A stretch of DNA of 42,538 nucleotides from a virus. The notes beneath the pieces were generated by a model that worked only from the letters and a program-made list of their open reading frames with translations, made no database searches and had not been told where the DNA came from. This document shows positions 20,961-27,961 of this stretch, piece after piece (the stretch's first letter is position 1; every line of letters starts with the position of its first letter). Both the position numbers and the translations under genes were made by a program. The DNA is taken from positions 1 to 42,538 of the IMG/VR virus record IMGVR_UViG_3300046012_000602; one strand, 5' to 3'.

Positions 20961-21914
20961 TTAGCCTAACCAAAAGACAATTTGTTGCCAGATACGCAAA
21001 AGAAGACTTGAGGTTGATGCCTGGGCCGTTGTAGAACCGTTGACTACTACTGGAATGGTCGGAGTGCTAGAAATGGCTTGAGATCCATTTGTAAAGCTCG
21101 GTACTTGTGCGCTTATTGTCGCGGGTGTGGGCGTTGCTACTTGTAAATCGTGTATGGTTGTTTGTAACTCTGCGTTTTGCTCTTGTGCCTGCTTGAGGTT
21201 TGCCTCAAGCAGGTTAACCATGTCTAAGATCTGTTGACCGCATGTGGTTGTCACTTGCGCCTCCGGGGTGATACCCAGGCCCACCGCAAGGGTTTTGAAG
21301 TTATTAGCCATAGTTATCGCATTATTAAAGCTCGTCGCAAGAGCTGAGGGGGTTTGCGACGCTGCGGGCGGGCTAATTGTTGCAACTACCGGCCCAACAT
21401 AGATCAGAACGTGCAATCTTGCCGTAATGGGATTTCCGTAATTTTTCGCGAAATCCTCAATAGCTCCGGTTAATGGATTAGCGATGTGAAGCGTTGAGCC
21501 ATCACAACTGACCGCCTCGACGAAATGATAGTTTCCCGAACCCAGATTAATACGAAGCGTAAGGGTCGTGGCCGGATCGGTTAGCAATGCTTGTATATTG
21601 CTCAGGTCGGTAGGTATTGGCTCATAGTCTATAGTTTTTAGATAGCTCATCTGGGAATACACCAAAGACAAAGCGTTATCACCCAAAAGGTCTTTATCTC
21701 CCCCCGAAACACTGATATAAATATTCTTATTTTTAAATAATTGGTTTAATGAGGGCGGGTCAACACTTACTCCATAAAAACAAGCCTTCATAGCAAATGA
21801 GGTAACAAAACAACCCCCCATTGCAATCGTTTCGGTAAGGGAGAAGCCTAACAGATCATCGGGGATTTTACTATAATTCTGTTGGTTATAGAGGGTGGGG
21901 TAATTCTTTTGCAT
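20961..21914 (-). CDS. C39-like papain-fold cysteine peptidase, probable lysin
   Basis: 317 residues. LYNQQNYS (about 8-15, oxyanion Gln), GGCFVTSFAM (33-42, catalytic Cys35), GNYHFVEAVS (His near 130) and HIANPLTG (Asn near 147) match the Gln-Cys-His-Asn/Asp order of C39-like (Peptidase_C39_2) enzymes. A coiled coil (EANLKQAQEQNAELQTTIHD) and a Ser/Thr/Pro-rich linker lead to a hydrophobic end LLLRIWQQIVFWLG that could anchor it to membrane. Its place before holin-like genes suggests endolysin; the substrate is unknown. Confidence 0.65.
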   Translation of the reverse strand: MQKNYPTLYNQQNYSKIPDDLLGFSLTETIAMGGCFVTSFAMKACFYGVSVDPPSLNQLFKNKNIYISVSGGDKDLLGDNALSLVYSQMSYLKTIDYEPIPTDLSNIQALLTDPATTLTLRINLGSGNYHFVEAVSCDGSTLHIANPLTGAIEDFAKNYGNPITARLHVLIYVGPVVATISPPAASQTPSALATSFNNAITMANNFKTLAVGLGITPEAQVTTTCGQQILDMVNLLEANLKQAQEQNAELQTTIHDLQVATPTPATISAQVPSFTNGSQAISSTPTIPVVVNGSTTAQASTSSLLLRIWQQIVFWLG

Positions 21915-21916
21915 GG

Positions 21917-22207
21917 CTATGTATTATTCATTAACCGTGGCGGGTTTGCCTGCTCCGCTGTTGCGCCTTTATGTAATGCGTTTACATCCGGGGTAACACG
22001 TTTAAGATGTTCAGTTAACGCCCGGATCACCATGGTGCCATGTGTTTCCCCGTCTTTGTTTGGTGTCATTGCCATGGCATGAAGTACCATGTTGTGAATT
22101 GGACCATTAGCAACAGGTTGAGGAATAGCGGAGGTACCCCCCCCTTTATACTTTGTTTTATAATCCGTATAGGCCGCATGGATAGCGGGAAAATTCAAAT
22201 CACTCAT
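21917..22207 (-). CDS. Small protein at the head of the lysis cassette
   Basis: 96 residues, His and Met-rich (HNMVLHAMAMTPNKDGETHG), no membrane segment, no cysteines. It precedes the peptidase gene with a 2-base gap and is probably cotranscribed. Family not recognised. Confidence 0.6.
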   Translation of the reverse strand: MSDLNFPAIHAAYTDYKTKYKGGGTSAIPQPVANGPIHNMVLHAMAMTPNKDGETHGTMVIRALTEHLKRVTPDVNALHKGATAEQANPPRLMNNT

Positions 22208-22216
22208 GATATAACT

Positions 22217-22245
22217 AGTATGGGTTATTTTTTATGAAAAGACAA
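22217..22245 (-). promoter_or_regulatory. Possible promoter of the lysis cassette
   Basis: Minus strand TTGTCT (22245-22240), 17-base spacer, CATACT (22222-22217), 9 bases before ATG 22207. Each box matches 4 of 6. It overlaps the start of the plus-strand HNH gene. Confidence 0.4.
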
Positions 22246-22545
22246 GAGGATTACAAAAACTACCTTAAAACGCCGCATTGGCGGGCAATAAAGAACAAAA
22301 TGTATACCAAACACCGCTACTGTCAACACTGTGGAAAAGGCTATACACTTGAAGTACATCACAACCAAGGATATAGGAATAGAGGAAGGGAGCGTTTAGG
22401 CGAACTAAAACTCTATTGTCATTCCTGTCATATGCGGGCGCATAGATTACAAAGCCTTAACTGGCGAACGATATTTGACGTACCAATATTTATTTATAAA
22501 TGGGTAAAATACAACTATGCTATTTCCACGTCCGAGTGGCAATGA
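22234..22545 (+). CDS. HNH endonuclease on the plus strand
   Basis: 103 residues. YLKTPHWRAIKNKMY, then CQHCGKGYTLEVHHNQGYRN and LYCHSCHMRAHR: two CxxC zinc knuckles enclosing the VHH catalytic core and the final His, the standard HNH layout. It is oriented against its neighbours, as mobile HNH genes often are, and its end overlaps the minus-strand 22520 gene by 26 bases. TGA-TATAAC lies 18 bases upstream. Confidence 0.85.
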   Translation: MKRQEDYKNYLKTPHWRAIKNKMYTKHRYCQHCGKGYTLEVHHNQGYRNRGRERLGELKLYCHSCHMRAHRLQSLNWRTIFDVPIFIYKWVKYNYAISTSEWQ

Positions 22546-22882
22546 TTTTATCAATAAACTTTGCCATTTTCTTATGTGGCAACGCTTCTAAAATAGAATG
22601 GCACGGGATACAGACAAGGATAACAGCGGTAAGCTCACCGGGTTTGAGATTGTTGCGTTTCTCGCGGTGGGCGAATGATAAAGCGTTATTTTTCCAGCAT
22701 CCACCTAGCCCAGCCTCACAAGTCGTTACACCGTGTTTTTTAAAACGCTCTTTTAATACGGCGCGTGTATTATCCCAGGCAATAGTTTTTTTTCCAGGTT
22801 GTATCGGCTTAGGCTCTTTTTTTGCCTTATATACTTTAGGCACGGGATGATAGGAATTAGTTAGATCGGGGGTTTCCAGCAT
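22520..22882 (-). CDS. HNH-like zinc-binding protein
   Basis: 120 residues. GVTTCEAGLGGCWKNNALSF then AHR and later LVCIPCHSILE: four Cys and His positions like an HNH nuclease, with AHR replacing the usual VHH and the final H present. Basic N-terminus. AAAGGAAG before ATG 22882 supports the start, which overlaps the ribbon-helix-helix gene. It could be a nuclease in recombination or an inactive zinc protein. Confidence 0.6.
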   Translation of the reverse strand: MLETPDLTNSYHPVPKVYKAKKEPKPIQPGKKTIAWDNTRAVLKERFKKHGVTTCEAGLGGCWKNNALSFAHREKRNNLKPGELTAVILVCIPCHSILEALPHKKMAKFIDKIIATRTWK

Positions 22883-23036
22883 TAACTTCCTTTCGCATCT
22901 GCTCCTCTAGCCAAGATGAAAAAGTCATACCATCTAAAAACATTTTCGCCTTCATTGTACGATACAATTCAGGATCAACAATCACCTGCTTTTTTACTTT
23001 TTTACCCCCTTTTTGTTTTTTAGCAAATAAATTCAT
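22857..23036 (-). CDS. Ribbon-helix-helix DNA-binding protein
   Basis: 59 residues. After a basic start (NLFAKKQKGGKKVKK), QVIVDPELYRTMKAKMFLDG and MTFSSWLEEQMRKE give one strand and two helices in the Arc/CopG ribbon-helix-helix pattern. Such dimers are phage and plasmid repressors. An extended -10 box lies 12 bases upstream, so it likely starts the unit that continues into the HNH-like gene. Confidence 0.68.
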   Translation of the reverse strand: MNLFAKKQKGGKKVKKQVIVDPELYRTMKAKMFLDGMTFSSWLEEQMRKEVNAGNPRSN

Positions 23037-23048
23037 TCTTGCCCTCTA

Positions 23049-23057
23049 AGCATAGCA
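23049..23057 (-). promoter_or_regulatory. Extended -10 element before the ribbon-helix-helix gene
   Basis: Minus strand TGC-TATGCT, 12 bases before ATG 23036. It belongs to the TATGCTAT family of strings seen before terminase and tRNAs. A short palindrome-like GCATAAC...GTCATGC lies beside it. Confidence 0.45.
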
Positions 23058-23113
23058 TAACTTGTCATGCTAATAAAGTCTATTTTCTCTCAAGGCGAGA
23101 AGCACCGCTCCAA

Positions 23114-23206
23114 TCAAAACGTACACTTTCGTAATCCACATCCACACTCACACACTTCCTCATAGATACCTAAATACCATAAAATGTGCCAGAAAAGTTG
23201 TTTCAT
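23114..23206 (-). CDS. Cys-rich microprotein
   Basis: 30 residues: an aromatic first half (MKQLFWHILWYLGIY) and EEVCECGCGLRKC with four cysteines. GGAGGATAT sits directly before the ATG, which is the main support. It may bind a metal. Function unknown. Confidence 0.4.
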   Translation of the reverse strand: MKQLFWHILWYLGIYEEVCECGCGLRKCTF

Positions 23207-23257
23207 ATATCCTCCAATTGTGCCAGTCGTATTTCTATCATACTTCGCCACATACCA

Positions 23258-23425
23258 TCATTCTTCATATTGTCTTGAATACATTATATTTTTTGCTTCC
23301 TCAATCGTTTCTTGTCTGACTGCCGTTGCCATTTGATCGATAGCAGCAGGAATCCAACCCCAGTCATCCATATCAAGACCATCTAGTATCTCTTCTCTCA
23401 CTTGTGCAACTGATTTGTTTTTCAT
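23258..23425 (-). CDS. Small acidic protein
   Basis: 55 residues, with LDGLDMDDWGWIPAAIDQMA in the middle and a helical end. It starts one base after the TAA of the preceding gene (TAATATG junction). Family not recognised. Confidence 0.5.
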   Translation of the reverse strand: MKNKSVAQVREEILDGLDMDDWGWIPAAIDQMATAVRQETIEEAKNIMYSRQYEE

Positions 23426-23426
23426 A

Positions 23427-23570
23427 TTATTTTCTTTCCGATTGCTTTAAAAGCAATATAATTCCTCCACAAAATATGATAAATCCAATAAGAACTTGAT
23501 ATAAAATGAAACCATCTAATCCACCCGCAACCATTAATAAAGCTCCTGTGATTGTCAATGCTTCTTTCAT
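23427..23570 (-). CDS. Two-pass membrane microprotein
   Basis: 47 residues: hydrophobic ALTITGALLMVAGGL and FILYQVLIGFIIFCGGIILL, then a charged KQSERK tail. ATGA overlap with the upstream gene. A small membrane effector or holin-like factor is possible. Confidence 0.5.
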   Translation of the reverse strand: MKEALTITGALLMVAGGLDGFILYQVLIGFIIFCGGIILLLKQSERK

Positions 23571-23695
23571 TTATCCTTTCCTTCCGATTGCTGGGTAAGT
23601 AATTTTATAAATAGATCTACTAGTTGATCGAGCGTTATCCCATCTTCGAAGCCAATTATATTCCCAATCTGTTGTATTAATTCTTTTCTAGTCAT
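23567..23695 (-). CDS. Small hypothetical protein
   Basis: 42 residues (MTRKELIQQIGNIIGFEDGI), helical. The ATG lies two bases after the TGA of the zinc-ribbon gene and the GAGGA that ends that gene is its ribosome site. Family not recognised. Confidence 0.5.
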   Translation of the reverse strand: MTRKELIQQIGNIIGFEDGITLDQLVDLFIKLLTQQSEGKDK

Positions 23696-23696
23696 A

Positions 23697-23909
23697 TCAT
23701 TCCTCCCCTTTCTTTTCTTCCGCTTGCTTATGATCGATTTGATAAGTATCTTTTCTAATAGGATTCAAAAAATTGCATATAGGACATTGCCAAAATCTTA
23801 GCGGTTCATATCTAATACCTCCAATTTTTTCTTCAACTAATATTAATCTAAATTTCTTCACTGTCTCAATTGAATTTCTACAATCCTGACAATTATAAGT
23901 ATATTTCAT
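23697..23909 (-). CDS. Zinc-ribbon protein
   Basis: 70 residues with CQDC at 7-10 and CPIC near 42-45, a zinc ribbon, then an acidic Lys/Glu end. Overlaps the upstream gene by 4 bases. One of many small zinc proteins in this segment. Confidence 0.6.
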   Translation of the reverse strand: MKYTYNCQDCRNSIETVKKFRLILVEEKIGGIRYEPLRFWQCPICNFLNPIRKDTYQIDHKQAEEKKGEE

Positions 23910-24412
23910 TTCTCCCCTTTCTTTTCCGTCTTATATTCAGGAAACTTATCTGGCTGGCAATGCGGACATTCCTTGCCGATTGTACTATGATCTAATTCCC
24001 CCCAGTCACCATGACAGAGACAATTACAATCCATCCAGTTTGGTGCTTCTTTCTTTTCCGTGACAGAGGACGTGAGAGGATCTAATTTTTTACGTAATTT
24101 CTTTAATATTTTCATTCCAGTAATATCATGATCTGTTAATTCATCTTTGAGAGCATCATTTCCTACTACAGTTCTAGTGAACATACCCGAAACACGCATA
24201 AGACCTTCGTAGTCGAGTAACATGACTTTTAGTTCTTCTTCTGTAAATATTTCCTTCACTAACAATTCACGCTGTTGTGCGAGTAATTCCTGAAAAACAG
24301 ATAACAAACTTTCGGCTTTTTCTTGTGATAGCCCATATTCAACACGCAACTTTGCTTCCCACCATGCTTGGTTATGACTTTTAATAGCTTGTTCCTCGAA
24401 TGGTGTTTTCAT
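23906..24412 (-). CDS. Helical protein with C-terminal zinc cluster
   Basis: 168 residues. A helical body (about 1-115) with EKAESLLSVFQELLAQQREL is followed by DCNCLCHGDWGELDHSTIG and ECPHC, enough Cys and His for one or two zinc ions. Overlaps both neighbours by 4 bases. Function unknown; nucleic-acid contact through the zinc end is possible. Confidence 0.6.
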   Translation of the reverse strand: MKTPFEEQAIKSHNQAWWEAKLRVEYGLSQEKAESLLSVFQELLAQQRELLVKEIFTEEELKVMLLDYEGLMRVSGMFTRTVVGNDALKDELTDHDITGMKILKKLRKKLDPLTSSVTEKKEAPNWMDCNCLCHGDWGELDHSTIGKECPHCQPDKFPEYKTEKKGEK

Positions 24413-24666
24413 AAATCAAACTCCTTACAAAATCTACAATTTTTACCATTAGGACATTCGATTTCATCATATTGTTTTCCTGCGATTATACCTATAATTG
24501 CATTAGCCTTGCGGTTAGCCTTTTCTTTGTCGTGAACAATACGTTCCATTTCCTCATAATGTTCTGTACATAATTTAAGTCTCCAGAAAAAAGGTGCTTC
24601 AGCTTTACAACCCGGAATAGAACATTCTTTCAATTGTTTTGCTAGTTCGAGTGATGTTGTACGCAT
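24409..24666 (-). CDS. Zinc-binding protein (C-x4-C ... CxxH)
   Basis: 85 residues from ATG 24666 (MRTTSLELAKQLKECSIPGC); a longer frame would overlap the upstream gene and lacks a ribosome site, while GAGGGAAATAATATT precedes this ATG. CSIPGC and LCTEH repeat the pattern of the 10753 microprotein, and CPNGKNCRFC near the end may hold a second zinc. Confidence 0.6.
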   Translation of the reverse strand: MRTTSLELAKQLKECSIPGCKAEAPFFWRLKLCTEHYEEMERIVHDKEKANRKANAIIGIIAGKQYDEIECPNGKNCRFCKEFDL

Positions 24667-24670
24667 AATA

Positions 24671-24940
24671 TTATTTCCCTCGCAATGCTCGTGCTTTGGC
24701 ACGCAGTTCTTGACGTAATTTGTTACGATTTGTTGAAGTAAAGATACGTCCACATTCTGGACAAGTGACTTCTTCCTCTGGTATTAGTTCCATGTGTATG
24801 TCGAGGAAAAGGGTGAAAAGATCCTCAGATAGAATATTTTTCTTCACTGAACTAGGTTCATCTGGGTCCATTAGCATCTCGGCATTGTCTCTTATTGTTT
24901 TGCTTATCCTCTCTTCGATTGTTTGTTTGGTAAGTGTCAT
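24671..24940 (-). CDS. Small protein with one zinc knuckle
   Basis: 89 residues. Helical and acidic for 55 residues, then VTCPECGRIFTSTNRNKLRQ, a single CxxC knuckle as in C2H2-like or half zinc ribbons, and a basic end. GAGGATTAAC before the ATG is a fair ribosome site. Function unknown. Confidence 0.58.
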   Translation of the reverse strand: MTLTKQTIEERISKTIRDNAEMLMDPDEPSSVKKNILSEDLFTLFLDIHMELIPEEEVTCPECGRIFTSTNRNKLRQELRAKARALRGK

Positions 24941-24941
24941 G

Positions 24942-25175
24942 TTAATCCTCTTCGAGCCATTTTTTTATATTTTTCTTCACTAACGTTGCATATTGATTAA
25001 ATCCGACATATTCGCTATTTGATAATTGCTTCGTATCATTTTTGGGCAATAAACCAAGCATAACCTCGCTTATTGCATAATACAACATATTCAACTCGTC
25101 GCGGCTCAAGTAGATATTATTTCGTTCAAGCATTTGTTGTATTTCCTTGCGATAAATATATTTATGATTCTTCAT
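24942..25175 (-). CDS. Hypothetical small protein
   Basis: 77 residues, helical, basic (MKNHKYIYRKEIQQMLERNN). Overlaps the end of the amidotransferase gene by 14 bases and is followed one base later by the next gene, so it is part of the same polycistron. No family recognised. Confidence 0.58.
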   Translation of the reverse strand: MKNHKYIYRKEIQQMLERNNIYLSRDELNMLYYAISEVMLGLLPKNDTKQLSNSEYVGFNQYATLVKKNIKKWLEED

Positions 25176-26229
25176 AATACGGTGAATGTTTTAGAAAAAA
25201 CTCATAATATTCCTTTTCTGATAACAATAGAGCATCTTTAATACCATGCGTATTAATACAAGTAGAACAAACAACCGATCGTATATCATTATCTAGGTGA
25301 ATGCCGTTTTTAGGAGAAATAATACTCGCACAATAGCCACAATAGAGTAGTTCCCATTCGTCAGTGATTATTTGTGATGTTGCTGGTTTCTCAATTAAAG
25401 TAGCAGCCGTTGTTGTCTTTTTTCCTTTTGCAAAATGACCTGTTTTCTCATTAAAGACATATGCTTCACTTCCGGTATCAATTTTTGGAGCTTTGTATTT
25501 TTGCCAGTTATCTTTTATCACATATTTTTTAAACGATATAGGATTAACTTGTATAGAAAGATCGGTTAAATCAACAATATGCACCATATCTGTTTCCGGT
25601 TTCCAATAAGTATAATTTCCTTGTGGGAGTACCGCGCTAACGACTGATTGAAGCGCAGTAAGCTCACTACACCAAAACATACACTGTAATTCTGGTACAT
25701 CAACAAGAAAAAGAGGATTTCCAGAGACAACAAAATAAAACAAAGTTGGCTTAGTTATATCATACCAAGTAAGCGCAAATTGTCCGGTTAGTTTTGCAAA
25801 TGTTTTTTTATAGTCATTATGCGACTCACGTAGGAGATTAAAAATAACCTGACTATCAACCTCAACTTTTGGATCAATTGATAAATAGTTTGTTACCACA
25901 CCATTATGACACCCCACGATTGTCCCACGACGGTAGGGATGAGCGTTAGGCCGTGTAATTGCTCCATGCGTTTTCCACCGCGTATGCCCGATAACAATAT
26001 GTGGGCTATCCTTAAAAATATCATTAAAATCTTTTGTATGGGCAAAAGTATAGGAGTCAATAATATCTTTCACAATGCCATTGGTAGTAATTCCATGGTA
26101 TGCAACGCCGGTGCTATCCGTTCCACGCGATTGCATGGCAACAAGTAGGCCGGTAACAATAGCGCGTTGTTTTTTACGAATACTTTTTGTTACTCCTTGT
26201 TGTGAAACAACACCAGATAATCCACACAT
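25162..26229 (-). CDS. Class II glutamine amidotransferase with zinc-ribbon tail
   Basis: 355 residues. Ntn-hydrolase glutaminase: releases ammonia from glutamine for a partner synthetase. The chain starts MCGLSG, placing the catalytic Cys at position 2. SRGTDSTG, IGHTRWKTHG, VGCHNGVVTN and VDSQVIF are the expected GATase II motifs, in order. No synthase domain (such as sugar isomerase) follows; instead residues about 295-335 carry CGYC and CSTC, a zinc ribbon. The ATG overlaps the amidoligase TAA (TAATG), so the two are made together and likely form one amidation system. Confidence 0.9.
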   Translation of the reverse strand: MCGLSGVVSQQGVTKSIRKKQRAIVTGLLVAMQSRGTDSTGVAYHGITTNGIVKDIIDSYTFAHTKDFNDIFKDSPHIVIGHTRWKTHGAITRPNAHPYRRGTIVGCHNGVVTNYLSIDPKVEVDSQVIFNLLRESHNDYKKTFAKLTGQFALTWYDITKPTLFYFVVSGNPLFLVDVPELQCMFWCSELTALQSVVSAVLPQGNYTYWKPETDMVHIVDLTDLSIQVNPISFKKYVIKDNWQKYKAPKIDTGSEAYVFNEKTGHFAKGKKTTTAATLIEKPATSQIITDEWELLYCGYCASIISPKNGIHLDNDIRSVVCSTCINTHGIKDALLLSEKEYYEFFLKHSPYYEES

Positions 26230-27569
26230 TATGTTTGTTCCTCCACATTACCAACGCCAGTTATTCTAGTTTCTAAATTACCATATCTAGATATGGTAAG
26301 CTCATTACTTCTCCATGTTAATTGCTCCACGCTTGCGCTACTAAGAATAGGTTTTTGTACCGGCTTGAAGGAATGGGATCGCTTCTGTTGCATCCACGAC
26401 GGATGGTGTCGATTAATTCTTGTTTTCATATAGGCTGTCATTTCGGGTGAAAGGCCAAGTATCTTTACTGTTTGCTTAAAAAGAGAGTTATTACTTGAAA
26501 GTCGATACAATCGAGTAACCGCATTGCTATTATATGATGTTGCCGCATAGTTGATTATATGTAATAACAACTCACACCAGCGAAGTATTTTAATAGGATT
26601 GATTGTGCCCGTGTGGTGGCGAAATTCAACCGTTCCACGAAAAAATATACTATGAAGATTAAGCCCAAAATATCGAGTTAAGTCATATTTACCACATCGA
26701 CTAATATTCGTCGTTCGTTTATACCATTGTCTGCGTACTTTTTTATCTCTCATTCTACTCGTAATATCTGAAAATTGGTAACGGTTTGCAAGCGGCATAC
26801 AATACCGACTTTGTCCGCGTTCAGGCGAAAGCATTGCGTAAAGGATTGGCTCAATAGCATACATAAAACGAAATAACTTCCCAATACGATCTTGATGCTC
26901 TTTAAAATCTCTGGCATCAATATGCACATGCAAACCACAGCGACTGCTTACTGAAAAACCGCTTTGTTTAAACGCAGCACATGCGTTAAAAATACCCTCT
27001 TCAAGTAGATCTAAGCTATTTGGTGGTGTTTGCACCTCGGTGCCACTGGTAAGTGAACCATCATTACAAACCCCCGCTGTTTTATGGATAAGGGTTAATA
27101 ATTTAGTTCTATTGCCGTCCTCTGCCTCTATTTCACACCCGACAAGACGATTAATAGTAATATATTTGCCTTTTACTCCATATTTGTAAGCATTGGAAAC
27201 TCCCCGAGTTACCGAGGCATGTCCTCTAGCCAAATGATCTCCGAGACAGCCCGGACAATATGTTAAATTACAAAAATCACAGCGCATGTTTGATTGTAAA
27301 AAAAGACTACAAAGCGCACATGGAGGGCCAAATCTTGCCTCCCCACAGTTGCGACAACATATACCATCAGGGCTTCTATATGCAACATAGGAATGTGCAT
27401 AGTGCCATTCGTCACAAATTGTACATACAAACGCTATGTCCTTGCAGTTATTGCAAATAATTACACTTTTATGATCTTCTACTCTCATTAAAAATGAAGA
27501 ATCCTTAGCAACGATATTATTGCAACGCACACACATAACCATTGCTGTATTATTTTCTCTATTTTCCAT
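26229..27569 (-). CDS. Amidoligase (COOH-NH2 ligase) with N-terminal zinc ribbons
   Basis: 446 residues. The first about 115 carry at least seven CxxC knuckles (CVRC, CNNC, CTIC, CRNC, CALC, CDFC, CPGC), several zinc sites. The rest matches the AmidoLig_2 family of the glutamine-synthetase/GCS fold: GCEIEAED (about 144), NDGSLTSGTEVQTPP, CGLHVHID, and FRGTVEFRHHTGTINP, which provide ATP, metal and carboxylate binding. It joins ammonia or an amine to a carboxylate. The paired glutaminase suggests ammonia. The substrate could be a peptidoglycan peptide, a host protein or a small metabolite. Confidence 0.88.
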   Translation of the reverse strand: MENRENNTAMVMCVRCNNIVAKDSSFLMRVEDHKSVIICNNCKDIAFVCTICDEWHYAHSYVAYRSPDGICCRNCGEARFGPPCALCSLFLQSNMRCDFCNLTYCPGCLGDHLARGHASVTRGVSNAYKYGVKGKYITINRLVGCEIEAEDGNRTKLLTLIHKTAGVCNDGSLTSGTEVQTPPNSLDLLEEGIFNACAAFKQSGFSVSSRCGLHVHIDARDFKEHQDRIGKLFRFMYAIEPILYAMLSPERGQSRYCMPLANRYQFSDITSRMRDKKVRRQWYKRTTNISRCGKYDLTRYFGLNLHSIFFRGTVEFRHHTGTINPIKILRWCELLLHIINYAATSYNSNAVTRLYRLSSNNSLFKQTVKILGLSPEMTAYMKTRINRHHPSWMQQKRSHSFKPVQKPILSSASVEQLTWRSNELTISRYGNLETRITGVGNVEEQT

Positions 27570-27584
27570 AATATTTTTATTTTT

Positions 27585-27615
27585 GTGCGTTTTGAAAAGG
27601 ACGCACCCCCTTTTC
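27585..27615 (-). other. Overlapping alternative hairpins before the amidoligase gene
   Basis: GTGCGT/ACGCAC (27585-27590 with 27601-27606) and GAAAAGG/CCTTTTC (27594-27600 with 27609-27615) overlap so only one can form at a time. They lie 16-46 bases upstream of ATG 27569, in the gap after the 27622 gene. A leader switch or simple mRNA hairpin is possible. Confidence 0.4.
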
Positions 27616-27621
27616 TCAAAA

Positions 27622-27867
27622 TTATCCCTGATCTTTGCCTTCTGCTTTGAGTGCAGTTAGTTCTTGGGCAACTTTTTTTGCAATTTCAACTTTGTTTTTT
27701 TCAAAGAGATATTGTAAAACGTATTCGCCACCAAAATCTCGCAATTGGAATTTTGCATTCATGATGCCTGCCTCTATAAGTGCCTTATCATCCTCTTTAA
27801 GATTTGCTTTTTGTGCAGAAGTTAATTCGTTTAGCGTAAATGCTGTAATAGTTGGATTGTATGCCAT
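27622..27867 (-). CDS. Small helical protein with a very strong ribosome site
   Basis: 81 residues (MAYNPTITAFTLNELTSAQK), helical, Ala/Lys/Glu-rich. AAAGGAGGTGA, the best Shine-Dalgarno match in the genome, precedes the ATG, and an extended -10 box lies 63 bases upstream. Such signals mean abundant protein. It follows the ejection-protein genes. Family not recognised. Confidence 0.68.
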   Translation of the reverse strand: MAYNPTITAFTLNELTSAQKANLKEDDKALIEAGIMNAKFQLRDFGGEYVLQYLFEKNKVEIAKKVAQELTALKAEGKDQG

Positions 27868-27929
27868 AAATGTTTCTCACCTCCTTTCAAAATATTTTCA
27901 TCTAAGAAAATTCATTAATTAGTAGACTA

Positions 27930-27938
27930 ATAATAGCA
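27930..27938 (-). promoter_or_regulatory. Extended -10 promoter before the 27622 gene
   Basis: Minus strand TGC-TATTAT (TATTAT 5 of 6) with TCA upstream as in other TATGC-type boxes. A leader of about 55 bases carries the strong ribosome site. Confidence 0.5.
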
Positions 27939-27961
27939 TGACTAACATTACTAGTAAAGGA

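Noticed and set aside
24409-24753. Longer start of the zinc protein at 24753
   Set aside because: It would overlap the upstream gene by more than 80 bases, and a ribosome site stands before the internal ATG at 24666.
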